Shown here one piece after another: positions 41,944-50,368 of a DNA stretch of 64,000 nt (position 1 is its first letter; every line of letters starts with the position of its first letter). The DNA is from Catenulispora pinistramenti (GTDB lineage Bacteria; Actinomycetota; Actinomycetes; Streptomycetales; Catenulisporaceae). The notes beneath the pieces are model-generated. The model had not been told where the DNA came from. It saw only the letters and a program-made list of their open reading frames with translations, and searched no databases. A program made the position numbers and the translations under genes. The stretch lies in NCBI RefSeq assembly GCF_018274385.1, contig NZ_JAAFYZ010000022.1:1-64000 (forward strand). Direction: 5' to 3'.

Positions 41944-43512
41944 ATGACGGGAACGGAGCCGGTGCGGACGGCTGGTTGTGCGGGCTCGCGCGCTGTTGCG
42001 TCGCTTGCCGGCCCCTTTGGTTCTGGTGATTCCGGTGCAGGTGCACCCGTCACTTCAGCGATTCTCTCCGAAACCCGGGCGCGGGCGGCTGTCGCGGCAC
42101 GCCGGTACGGGGTTCCGCCCACGATGATCGCCTCGGTCGCCGAGCGGCGTGCCGCGGGCGACTGGCGTGGTGCTTGTGCCGCTGCTGACGTCGATGTGTG
42201 TCTGAGAACTGATTCATTCCGGCGAGACTACGGCGCCGAGATCGCCGACCAGGCGTCGCGCGTTTTGTGTGACCTGGCACCGGATCTGCTGCGCTGGCAC
42301 CTACCGCGACGTGGACACGGTTCGGGCGATCTGCTCGCCGGTCTGCTCGTGCCGCTGGCGGAGTTCACCGATGGCAGTCGGCGGCTGACGCTGGCGGCCG
42401 CCACCCCGCAGTTCGCGCTCGACGCCGGGCAGCGGATCGTGCTGGTGGTGCTCGGCGGACGTGATGACGGGGCGACGCGCTCGGTGCTGGAGGCTGTGCG
42501 GCTGAAGTATCCGGAGCGTCTCAGCCTGCTGCGTCACTCGATGTTCTGGAGTGCGGAAGGGGCGCCGGGGCTCGCGGGGCTGGGTGACGCCACGCCTGCC
42601 GAGCGTCAGATCTGCCGGTTGCAGGACGCGGGCCTGACCGCGGAAGCCTGGCAGGCAGCCGGAATCGAGCTCCAGCTCCCCGCGTCGGCTGCTCAGCAGC
42701 GCTGGCTCGCGGCCCTGCCGATTCGCCTTTCCGGACTTGCGGATCGGGTACGCGCGGCGCTGCCCGGCGTGGACCAAGCCGTGGTGCGTTCCGGCGTCGG
42801 CGCGTTGGCGCTCTCCGGCCTGAACGCGGCCACGGCCGGCGCGCGGGTGGCCGGGGATCGCGCGGCCCTCGACCTGCCGATCGTCCCGAACGCGGTGTGG
42901 TCGCGGGTACTGGACGCCGACCTGCTCCGCCTCGGCCACCTCGGCGACCACGAGCTCCACCCGCTGATCGCCTCGGCGCTCCTCGACGGCCCGCAGCCGG
43001 CCGTCCCCGAACCCGACGCATGGCTCTACCGCGAGGTCCCCTTCATCGCCGGACCCTGCCACAACGCCGAAGGCATCCCGGCCCTGTGGATCCACTGCGG
43101 AACCACCCGGCACCGCATCGCCCACCACCGAAACGCATGGCACATCCTCGACCACCGCGCCCACTCGGGCCGCGAGTCCCTCCTGGCCCGCCTGGGCGGC
43201 CCGACCAACCCCTGCCAGCAGGCGCTGGACTATCTGTCCTCCGGCCGCCACGTCATCGACCTCATCGAATCCCTCCTGCACCACGGCCGCACCACCGACA
43301 TCCGCGACCTCCTGCGCACCCACGCCGGCGCGAGCACCACCCTGAGCCACATCGACCTGCCCGCCGGCGGCACAGTCGCCGCCGCCCTGGCCGCGCTCCG
43401 CGAGAACACCCTGCGCCACCGCATGATCCTCGCCGACGCCACCCGCACTCCCGACCGCATCGACCACCGCCGGCGTGCCCGAAAGGGGGTTCCGGCCCGA
43501 ACTCACTGGTGA
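41944..43512 (+). CDS. Unknown protein, first gene of the MoxR/VWA operon
   Basis: Protein of 522 residues that I do not recognise as a named family. It has no signal peptide or TM segment. It is rich in Arg, Ala, Leu and His, with His-dense segments near residues 395-415 and 445-455, and looks mostly helical. The start is uncertain: ATG 41944 lacks a good ribosome site and ATG 42124 is possible. The TGA stop overlaps a GTG of the MoxR frame, so it is translationally coupled to the ATPase. The context suggests a substrate or adaptor of the ATPase. Confidence 0.75.
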   Translation: MTGTEPVRTAGCAGSRAVASLAGPFGSGDSGAGAPVTSAILSETRARAAVAARRYGVPPTMIASVAERRAAGDWRGACAAADVDVCLRTDSFRRDYGAEIADQASRVLCDLAPDLLRWHLPRRGHGSGDLLAGLLVPLAEFTDGSRRLTLAAATPQFALDAGQRIVLVVLGGRDDGATRSVLEAVRLKYPERLSLLRHSMFWSAEGAPGLAGLGDATPAERQICRLQDAGLTAEAWQAAGIELQLPASAAQQRWLAALPIRLSGLADRVRAALPGVDQAVVRSGVGALALSGLNAATAGARVAGDRAALDLPIVPNAVWSRVLDADLLRLGHLGDHELHPLIASALLDGPQPAVPEPDAWLYREVPFIAGPCHNAEGIPALWIHCGTTRHRIAHHRNAWHILDHRAHSGRESLLARLGGPTNPCQQALDYLSSGRHVIDLIESLLHHGRTTDIRDLLRTHAGASTTLSHIDLPAGGTVAAALAALRENTLRHRMILADATRTPDRIDHRRRARKGVPARTHW

Positions 43513-43514
43513 TC

Positions 43515-44936
43515 ATGACACTGACTTCTGAGATACAGACTCCTGAAATAAAGACTTCCAAGACGCAGGCTTCCAAGACGCAGGCTTCTGACATGCCGGT
43601 CACTGCGCCGGATATCACTACCGCGACAGCTACGATCGGCGCCGCTTCGGCGGCTGCCGCGCCTGCTGACTTCGCGGTGGCTCCGACCGCCGCCGCACCC
43701 CAGCCCGCTCTCGCCCCCGAGCACCTCCAACTCCAAGCCGCCGACCACCTCATCTCCCTCACCCGCGCCGCCACCACCGAGCCGCGTGCCGATCCCCACG
43801 TCGAGGCGCTGGCTCTCGCGGTGGCGGCGAACCTGCCGGTCCTCCTGTGGGGCCAGCCGGGCATCGGCAAGTCCTCCACCCTCGTGCAGCTCGCGCGCGG
43901 GCTGGCCCTGCCGCTGGAGACTGTGATCGCCAGCGTGCATGATCCGTCCGACTTCGCGGGGCTGCCGATCGTCGGTGCGGATCCTGCCTCGCAGGGCATT
44001 GCGATGGCGCCGCCGGATTGGGCCGTGCGGTTGCGTCGGGCGGGCAGCGGTCTGCTGTTCCTCGACGAGATCTCGTCCGCGCCGCCGGCGGTGCAGGCCG
44101 CGTTGTTGCGCGTGGTGTTGGAGCGGCAGGTCGGCAGCCTCGCGCTGCCCGCGCCGGTGCGGATCGTCGCCGCCGCGAATCCGGCGGGGAGTGCGGCCGA
44201 CGGGTGGCAGCTGGCGCCGCCGCTGGCCAACCGCTTCGTGCACCTGGCGTGGGTCCACGATCCCGACGTGGTGGTGCGCGGCCTCGGCGGCGTCTGGCCC
44301 CACGTGCCGCTGCCCCGCCTCGACCCGGCCGCGTTGGAACGCTCGGTGGCCAGGGCTCGCGCCGCGATCTGCGCGTTCCTGACCGTGCGTCCCGACTACG
44401 CGCACCGGATGCCGGGCACGGCCGCCGCCCGCGGTGGCGCCTGGCCGTCACCGCGCACCTGGGAGATGGCTCTGCGCCTGCTGGCCTTCGGCTTCGCGGC
44501 CGACGCGAGACGCGAAGTCGTGGCCATCGCCATCCGCGGAGCCGTCGGCGACGGCGCGGGCCTGGAGTTCCTAGCCTTCCTGGAACGCCAAGACCTCCCC
44601 GACCCCGAAGCGGTCCTCGCCGATCCCGAGCACGTAGAGCTGCCCGAACGCGGCGACCTCGTCCACGCCACACTCGCCGCGGTCATCGACGCCGTCGGCC
44701 GCGATGCCGTCGGCCGCAACGCTGTAGGCCGCGACGGCAGCCGCAACGCCATCACCACCCGCGAACGCTGGGAAGCCGGCTGGACCCTCATCGCCCGCCT
44801 GGCCAAGACGGTCCCCGTCGACCTCCTCGCCGCACCCGCGATGCAACTGGCCGCTCTCCGCGAACCCCACTGGGAACTCCCCGCACAACTGGACGGCCTC
44901 GCGGCCCTCGAAGCCCTGCTGGTGTGGAGCGAATGA
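43515..44936 (+). CDS. MoxR-type AAA+ ATPase
   Basis: AAA+ ATPase of 473 residues of the chaperone-like MoxR class. A Thr/Ala/Lys-rich N-terminus (about 1-75) carries SKTQA microrepeats. Walker A is GQPGIGKSS (about 113-121), Walker B is LLFLDEIS (about 179-186), and sensor 1 is IVAAANPAG. The C-terminal part holds an AVGRD/AVGRN 15-bp repeat. The start is ATG 43515; GTG 43509 overlaps the previous stop. It ends in an ATGA overlap with the VWA gene. MoxR/VWA pairs usually remodel or activate a client protein complex. Confidence 0.9.
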   Translation: MTLTSEIQTPEIKTSKTQASKTQASDMPVTAPDITTATATIGAASAAAAPADFAVAPTAAAPQPALAPEHLQLQAADHLISLTRAATTEPRADPHVEALALAVAANLPVLLWGQPGIGKSSTLVQLARGLALPLETVIASVHDPSDFAGLPIVGADPASQGIAMAPPDWAVRLRRAGSGLLFLDEISSAPPAVQAALLRVVLERQVGSLALPAPVRIVAAANPAGSAADGWQLAPPLANRFVHLAWVHDPDVVVRGLGGVWPHVPLPRLDPAALERSVARARAAICAFLTVRPDYAHRMPGTAAARGGAWPSPRTWEMALRLLAFGFAADARREVVAIAIRGAVGDGAGLEFLAFLERQDLPDPEAVLADPEHVELPERGDLVHATLAAVIDAVGRDAVGRNAVGRDGSRNAITTRERWEAGWTLIARLAKTVPVDLLAAPAMQLAALREPHWELPAQLDGLAALEALLVWSE

Positions 44937-46339
44937 GCCCATTGAAACCATCACCGGCGGTCATGGCCGGCCCAAGCCGTCTCTCCGCCCGCCCCCAAGA
45001 CCTGCCGCCGCGTCCCGAGAACCAGCATCAGAATCCTGATCAAGACGCCGCCACCGCCCTGGACACCCCCAAACTCCTAGCCGCCCGCCACCTAGCCGTC
45101 ACCACCTGCCCCTACCTGGCCGTCCCCCTCCACGCCATAGCCGTCGTCCCCACCTACGCCGTCCCCACCATGGGCGTCGACCGCCACTGGCGCTGCTACG
45201 TCAACCCCGCGTTCGTCCGCGCCATCCCCGTCCGCGACCTGGCCGGCGTCTGGCTCCACGAAATCGCGCACCTGGTCCGCGACCACCACACCCGGGCCCG
45301 CCGCCTCACCGAGGCCAGCGCCCGGCACGAAGCCGCCGGCCGCCCCGGCGATCCCCGCCTGGACCCCGACAACCCGCGCCGCGAGCAGGCCCGCCTCAAC
45401 ATCGCCATGGACCTGGAGATCAACGACGACCTCTTCCAGGGCCTGGACGACCCCACCGACACCGGGCCGCGGCTCCCGGCCGGTGCCCTGACCCCTGACC
45501 GGCTCCTCCTGAAGGAACGCGACCTCTTCGAGGAGTACCTCGTCTACGTCACCCCGACCATGGTCGCCGAACACTGGCCCGACTGCGGCTCCGGTGCCCA
45601 CAACTTCCCAGCCCCCTGGGAAGACGACGCCGCCGGCGCCCACCCTCTCGGCGACTACGAGGCCGCCGCCATCCGCATCAGCGTCCGCGACGCCATCGCC
45701 GCCGGCCGCGGCACCGCCCCGGCCGGCTGGCAGCGCTGGGCCGAGCGCTACGACAGAGCGCCGCAGGACTGGCGCACGCTCCTCGGCGCCGCATTCCGCA
45801 CCAGCCTCGGCGCGGCCGCCGGCGCCGGCGACTACACCTACCGCCGCCCCAGCCGCCGCACCGCGAGTCTGGGCGGCCGCCTGGTCCTGCCCAGCCTGCG
45901 CCGCCCGCTCCCGCAGGTGGCCGTGGTCATCGACACTTCAGGCTCGGTCTCCGACGTGGACCTCGGCAGTGCCCTGACCGAGGTCGCCGCCATCACCCGC
46001 GCGGTCGGTGTCACCGGGAACAACGTCGCCGTCTACACCTGCGACGCGGCGGTCCAGACCGCGCAGAACGTCTGCCGCGCCGAGGACCTGAACCTGGTCG
46101 GCGGAGGCGGTACCGATCTGCGGAGAGGGATCCGCGCGGCGATGAGGCGCGTGCCCCGCCCCGACGTGACCGTGGTCCTCACCGACGGCGGAACCCCGTG
46201 GCCCGCAGAGGAACCGGGCTGCCGCATCGTCGCCGGTATCTTCGCGACCAGCCGCCGCCCCCTCGCCCGCTACGACGACGAAGGGAACTTCATCGACTGC
46301 CGCCCGCCGGAGTGGATCGAGACGGTCTATCTGGAATAA
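44933..46339 (+). CDS. DUF2201-like metallopeptidase-fold plus VWA protein
   Basis: Protein of 468 residues. The N-terminal half has a zincin motif HEIAH in WLHEIAHLVRDH (about residue 106). The C-terminal VWA-like domain has a MIDAS DTSGS (about residue 333) and a later Thr/Asp site (VVLTDGG). The start is ATG 44933, overlapping the MoxR stop (ATGA). Such proteins pair with MoxR ATPases. Whether it cleaves protein is unknown; the HEXXH is intact. It converges with the ECF42 gene. Confidence 0.88.
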   Translation: MSPLKPSPAVMAGPSRLSARPQDLPPRPENQHQNPDQDAATALDTPKLLAARHLAVTTCPYLAVPLHAIAVVPTYAVPTMGVDRHWRCYVNPAFVRAIPVRDLAGVWLHEIAHLVRDHHTRARRLTEASARHEAAGRPGDPRLDPDNPRREQARLNIAMDLEINDDLFQGLDDPTDTGPRLPAGALTPDRLLLKERDLFEEYLVYVTPTMVAEHWPDCGSGAHNFPAPWEDDAAGAHPLGDYEAAAIRISVRDAIAAGRGTAPAGWQRWAERYDRAPQDWRTLLGAAFRTSLGAAAGAGDYTYRRPSRRTASLGGRLVLPSLRRPLPQVAVVIDTSGSVSDVDLGSALTEVAAITRAVGVTGNNVAVYTCDAAVQTAQNVCRAEDLNLVGGGGTDLRRGIRAAMRRVPRPDVTVVLTDGGTPWPAEEPGCRIVAGIFATSRRPLARYDDEGNFIDCRPPEWIETVYLE

Positions 46340-46347
46340 GGGCCCTG

Positions 46348-47574
46348 CTACACGGCGGGAGAGTCCCGCAGCTTCTTCGCCCGAGACTCCAAGTAGCGCT
46401 GCTCAGCCATACTCGCGGTCGCCTTGGCAGCGTTCCGATAGTTCTCATACGCGCCGTCCGAATCCCCGGCCATCTCCAGCAGATGTGCCCGCACCGACAA
46501 CAGCCGGTGGTGCTTGGCCATCCGCTCGTCCGCGTCCAACGCCGCCAGCACGGCGAGCCCGGCCTGCGGCCCTTCGAGCTCGGCGAGCGCGACGGCGCGG
46601 TTCAACGTGACCATCGGGTTCGGCGCGATGCGTTCCAGGATCAGGTACAGCGCGTGGATCTGCTTCCAGTCGGTGTCCGCGGCGTCCGTGGCGACGGCGT
46701 GCGTAGCGGCTATCGCCGCCTGCAGTTGGTACGGCCCCAGCTCCGTCCCGCCCAGCGAACTCTTCGCCAGCTCCAGCCCTTCGGCGATCAGGCCGGCGTC
46801 CCAACTGGCCCGGTCCTGCTCCTCCAGCGGCACCAGATCGCCGCTCGCGGTCGTCCGGGCCTCGCGCCGGGAGTGGGTGAGCAGCATCAGCGCCAGCAGC
46901 CCGGTCACCTCGCCGTCGGCCGGCAGTTGCGCGTGCACCATCCTGGTCAGCCGGATCGCCTCGGTCGCGAGGTCCACGCGGTCCAGATCCTCGCCGGAGG
47001 AGGCCGTGTAGCCCTCGTTGAAGATCAGGTACAGCACGTGCAGCACGACCCGCAGCCGCTCCTCGCGCTCGGGGCCCTCGGGCAGCTCGAACGAGCTCCC
47101 GGCGGCCTTGATGCGCTGCTTGGCGCGGCTGATCCGGGCCGCCAGCGTGGCCTCGGGCACCAGGAACGCGCGGGCGATCTCGGCGGTGGTCAGGCCGCCG
47201 ACGGCGCGCAGCGTCAGCGCGGTCTGGGAGGCCGCGGTCAGCGTCGGGTGGCAGCACAGGAACAGCAGGACCAGGGTGTCGTCGGTGTCCGGGACCTCCT
47301 CCGGCGGCACCTCGGCGGCGAAGACCTGCTCCTCCCGGTCGCGCCGGGCGGAATCGCTGCGGACCTGGTCGATGAGCCGGCGGGAGGCGACGGTGGCCAG
47401 CCAGCCGCGCGGATTGGCCGGCACGCCCTCGGCCGGCCACTGCACGCTGGCCGCCAGGACCGCCTCCTGCACGGCGTCCTCGCAGCCTTCGAACGTTCCG
47501 TACCTGCGGACCAGCGCACCGAGGACCTGCGGGGTGAGCTCACGGAGCAGGTCCTCGATCGCCGATGCCGTCAT
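46348..47574 (-). CDS. RNA polymerase sigma factor, ECF42 group
   Basis: ECF sigma factor of 408 residues with the long TPR-like C-terminal extension (about 190-408) that marks group ECF42. Sigma-2 is at about 10-80 (CEDAVQEAVLAA) and sigma-4 at about 110-165. The start is ATG 47574, overlapping the stop of the YCII gene (ATGA), so the two are co-translated. ECF42 factors are known to sit with DGPF/YCII proteins, as here. A group-type promoter precedes the pair, and a mirror copy precedes the divergent MFS gene. Confidence 0.92.
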   Translation of the reverse strand: MTASAIEDLLRELTPQVLGALVRRYGTFEGCEDAVQEAVLAASVQWPAEGVPANPRGWLATVASRRLIDQVRSDSARRDREEQVFAAEVPPEEVPDTDDTLVLLFLCCHPTLTAASQTALTLRAVGGLTTAEIARAFLVPEATLAARISRAKQRIKAAGSSFELPEGPEREERLRVVLHVLYLIFNEGYTASSGEDLDRVDLATEAIRLTRMVHAQLPADGEVTGLLALMLLTHSRREARTTASGDLVPLEEQDRASWDAGLIAEGLELAKSSLGGTELGPYQLQAAIAATHAVATDAADTDWKQIHALYLILERIAPNPMVTLNRAVALAELEGPQAGLAVLAALDADERMAKHHRLLSVRAHLLEMAGDSDGAYENYRNAAKATASMAEQRYLESRAKKLRDSPAV

Positions 47575-47942
47575 GCCTCCAATTGTCCATCGGAGAACAT
47601 GACCTGGCGCACCTCGACGCCCAAACCGTCGATGGCGGCGTCCGGAATCTGCGCCGCCAGCTCCAGCGCGCGCGCCTTGTCCTCGACGTCGATCAGGTAG
47701 AAGCCGCCCAGGTACTCCTTCGCCTCCAGGAACGGACCGTCGGTCACCACCGGCTGGCTGTTGCGGATCCGCACCACGGCCGCCTGCGACGGGTCGACCA
47801 GAGCCTGGGTCAGGATCAGTTCCCCGCGGTCCTTCAGGTTCTGGATGAACTTGCCGTGGCCCTCGCCGATCGCCGCCTTCTCGTCATCGGTCAGCGCGTC
47901 GAGCACGGCGGGGTTGATGTGCATGCTGATCACGAACTTCAT
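47571..47942 (-). CDS. YCII/DGPF-domain protein, ECF42 partner
   Basis: Small protein of 123 residues with the DGPF motif (VTDGPFLEAKEYLGG) that names the family. The fold is a dimeric ferredoxin-like alpha/beta. The start is ATG 47942 with GAGGAG upstream. Its stop overlaps the ECF42 start. DGPF proteins are the usual targets of ECF42 factors; the enzymatic or sensor role is not settled. Confidence 0.92.
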   Translation of the reverse strand: MKFVISMHINPAVLDALTDDEKAAIGEGHGKFIQNLKDRGELILTQALVDPSQAAVVRIRNSQPVVTDGPFLEAKEYLGGFYLIDVEDKARALELAAQIPDAAIDGLGVEVRQVMFSDGQLEA

Positions 47943-47993
47943 CTCGTCACTCCTCGTGTCGCGGGGCGCCCGGCGGGGCCCTGTCACCTGGTG

Positions 47994-48113
47994 GTCGGAG
48001 CCGCTGCGGCGTCCTTGACATCCTGGCCGACATCTTGGCCCGAAATTTTTTCCGCGGCCTGTTCTGGAAGATTCTCGGCGCGGCGGTGTCAAGGATCGGC
48101 AACCGGCTCCGAC
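47994..48113. promoter_or_regulatory. Divergent ECF42-type promoter pair
   Basis: Minus strand: TGTCAA (48020-48015), 17 bp, CGAC (47997-47994), leading to the YCII-ECF42 pair. Plus strand: TGTCAA (48087-48092), 17 bp, CGAC (48110-48113), leading to the MFS gene. Both share GGA after the -35 box and GGCTC before the -10 box. The known ECF42 consensus, from memory, is TGTCGA with CG(A/T)C. Confidence 0.8.
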
Positions 48114-48157
48114 TGCCCGGTGACACGTCGAGAGAGGTCGAGAGAAGGAGTACGGCG

Positions 48158-49717
48158 ATGCGAACGAACCGGGCTTGGTGGGGACTGGTCCTGCTGATGC
48201 TGCCGACCCTGCTGGTCGCGATGGACATGACGGCGCTGATCCTGGCGCTGCCGCACCTGAGCGCCGACCTCGGTGCCGGCCCCGTGCAGCAGCTGTGGAT
48301 CAGCGACAGTTACGGACTGACGGTCGCCGGGATGGTCATCACGATGGGCACGCTCGGCGACCGGATCGGCCGCCGCCGGCTGTTGCTGATCGGGGCGTCG
48401 GCGTTCGCGGTGCTCTCGGTGGTCGCGGCGTTCTCGGTGAATCCGCTGATGCTGATCATCGTGCGGGCGCTGCTCGGGGTCGCCGGGGCCACCCTGGCGC
48501 CGTCCACGCTGGCGCTGATCACCAACATGTTCGGCGAGGACCGCTCCCGCGGCCGCGCCATCGCGATCTGGGCCACGTGCCAGTTCACCGGGGGAGCGGT
48601 CGGTCCGGTGCTGGCCGGGTTCCTGCTTCAGCACTTCTGGTGGGGTTCGGTGTTCTTGGCCGCGGTGCCGGCGATGCTGGTGCTCGTGCTGGCAGGTCCG
48701 TTCGTACTGCCGGAGTACCGGGGTTCGCAGGCCGGGAAGCTGGACCCGCTGAGCGTCGCGCTCTCGCTGTCCGCCGTGCTGCTGATGGTCTACGGAATCA
48801 AGCAGCTGACGGTGGCGCACGCGGTGACCGTTCCGATCGCGGCGCTGATCGTCGGGGCGGCGATCGGCACGGTATTCGTGCGCCGCCAGTTCCGGCTGAC
48901 CACGCCGCTGCTGGACCTGCGCCTGTTCCGCAGCCGTCCGTTCACCGCGGTCCTGATCGCGCTGGTCTTCGCCGGCCTGGCGATGGCCGGGGTCGGGCTG
49001 CTGGTGACGCAGTACCTGCAAGGCGTGCTCGGGCACTCGCCGATGGCGGCCGCGGCCCTGTTCGCCCCGATGGGCCTGGGTGTGGCCGTCGGCACCATGT
49101 CCGCTCCGATGCTGAGCCGCCGCCTCCGGCAGCCGACCGCCATCGCCGGCGGCCTGGCGATCTCCGCCCTCGGCGCCCTGTCGCTGGTCGCCGTGCACGG
49201 CCCCGGCAGCCTGCCGCTCCTGATGGCCGGCATCGCGGTCCTGGCCTTCGGCGCCGGCCCGCTGTTCGCCCTCGGCACCGGACTGGTGATCGGCAGCGTC
49301 CCGCCGGAGCGCGCCGGCAGCGCCGCCTCGATGTCCGAGACCGGCAACTACTTCGGCGGCTCCCTGGGCCTGGGCCTGCTCGGCGCGGTCGCCGCCGTCG
49401 TCTACCGGGCCCACGCGCACGGCAGCTCCGACTCGCTGGCCGCCGCGCTCGCCGCGAGCGGTCACCAGAGCGCCGGTCAGGCCGTCGCGACGCTGGACAC
49501 GGCCCGCGCGGCCTTCACCGCGGGCGTGCACGTGACCGGCGTCATCGCCGCCGTGGTCTTCGCCGCGCTGGCGGTGCTGGTGCTGGCGATGCGGTCGACC
49601 GGGACGGCGACGGCTTCGGCGTCGGTCTCGGCGACGGCCGCATCGGCCGCTCAGCAGCCGGCGGCGCAGGTCGGATCTGCTATCACCGAACCGGTCCTCC
49701 AGGAAATGACTGTCTGA
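48158..49717 (+). CDS. MFS transporter, DHA2 family, in the ECF42 regulon
   Basis: Exporter of 519 residues, 14 TM. TM1 motif is LLVAMDMTALILALPHL, motif A is GTLGDRIGRRR near residue 65, and a motif C-like GGAVGPVLAG lies near residue 150. The tail is a Thr/Ser/Ala-rich stretch. The start is ATG 48158 with AAGGAG upstream; the frame extends to 48035 but that would begin before the promoter. It shares a promoter type with the divergent YCII-ECF42 operon, so it is a likely direct target. The substrate is unknown. Confidence 0.9.
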   Translation: MRTNRAWWGLVLLMLPTLLVAMDMTALILALPHLSADLGAGPVQQLWISDSYGLTVAGMVITMGTLGDRIGRRRLLLIGASAFAVLSVVAAFSVNPLMLIIVRALLGVAGATLAPSTLALITNMFGEDRSRGRAIAIWATCQFTGGAVGPVLAGFLLQHFWWGSVFLAAVPAMLVLVLAGPFVLPEYRGSQAGKLDPLSVALSLSAVLLMVYGIKQLTVAHAVTVPIAALIVGAAIGTVFVRRQFRLTTPLLDLRLFRSRPFTAVLIALVFAGLAMAGVGLLVTQYLQGVLGHSPMAAAALFAPMGLGVAVGTMSAPMLSRRLRQPTAIAGGLAISALGALSLVAVHGPGSLPLLMAGIAVLAFGAGPLFALGTGLVIGSVPPERAGSAASMSETGNYFGGSLGLGLLGAVAAVVYRAHAHGSSDSLAAALAASGHQSAGQAVATLDTARAAFTAGVHVTGVIAAVVFAALAVLVLAMRSTGTATASASVSATAASAAQQPAAQVGSAITEPVLQEMTV

Positions 49718-49733
49718 TTAACCAAGGTCTCAT

Positions 49734-49790
49734 GAATGGCTTTCTCGGGGCGCTGCCGATAATGGCGGCGCCCCCTTGTTCACCCATTCT
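49734..49790 (+). terminator. Hairpin downstream of the MFS gene
   Basis: An inner stem GGGGCGC (49747-49753) with GCGCCCC (49768-49774) is nested in an outer GAATGG/CCATTC pairing. It lies 30 bp after the stop. Confidence 0.55.
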
Positions 49791-49874
49791 GATCCGCCCG
49801 TACGGGTGACTTTTAACCCCCTTTCACAATGCTCTGACCTGCTGAAATATCGCTGAGAGCGGGTATTCGCCGGG

Positions 49875-49903
49875 TTGACGCACCATCCGGCCGACGGTGT
49901 AGA
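49875..49903 (+). promoter_or_regulatory. Possible promoter of the chaplin gene
   Basis: TTGACG (49875-49880), 17 bp, TGTAGA (49898-49903) resembles a housekeeping-type promoter. It would give a leader of about 65 nt before the chaplin start. The rest of 49791-49973 shows nothing else I can name. Confidence 0.4.
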
Positions 49904-49973
49904 CCGGAGATGAGCAGCGGCCGGACGGGGTAAAGCCCCCGACGTTCGCACCTTCCAACGTCAGGGAGCTTCA

Positions 49974-50213
49974 ATGAGCATGCGCAAGACCATCGTGGCC
50001 GCCGCCATGGCAGCGTTCGCGGTCGTGGGCTTCGCCGGCACGGCCTCCGCGTCCGGTGCCGGTGCCATCGGCGGCGCGATCGGTTCGCCGGGCCTGCTGT
50101 CCGGCAACAACATCCAGGTGCCGGTCAACATCCCGATCAACGTCTGCGGCGACAACGTGGGCATCCTGTCGGCTCTGCTCGGCAGCGCCGGCAACGTCTG
50201 CGTCAACCGCTGA
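49974..50213 (+). CDS. Short chaplin
   Basis: Secreted amyloid-forming surface protein of 79 residues that coats aerial hyphae in sporulating actinomycetes. The Sec signal ends at ASA near residue 26. A single chaplin domain follows with the SGNNIQVPVNIPINVCG core and paired cysteines (NVCGDN and NVCVN). Being short with no sorting signal, it belongs to the small chaplin class. The start is ATG 49974 with AGGGAG upstream. A perfect terminator follows. Confidence 0.92.
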   Translation: MSMRKTIVAAAMAAFAVVGFAGTASASGAGAIGGAIGSPGLLSGNNIQVPVNIPINVCGDNVGILSALLGSAGNVCVNR

Positions 50214-50228
50214 CGCACTCCAGCTGAG

Positions 50229-50258
50229 GACCCCGGGCCTGGTGGCCCGGGGTCTTTT
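50229..50258 (+). terminator. Perfect intrinsic terminator after the chaplin gene
   Basis: A perfect 11-bp stem (GACCCCGGGCC with GGCCCGGGGTC), a TGGT loop and a TTTT run lie 15 bp after the stop. Confidence 0.9.
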
Positions 50259-50368
50259 CGCGTTTCCCGGGCACCGGCGAAGGGTTCTCGGGCGGACGCC
50301 TTGGTTTGCCGTCCGGTGCGGTGCGGGAGAGCGTTGTTCGGGGAGTCTGTTCTCTAGGAGGCGCACGC

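Noticed and set aside
48089-49531. 480-residue antisense frame over the third MFS gene
   Set aside because: Arg/Gln/His-rich shadow; no ribosome site and no recognisable domain.
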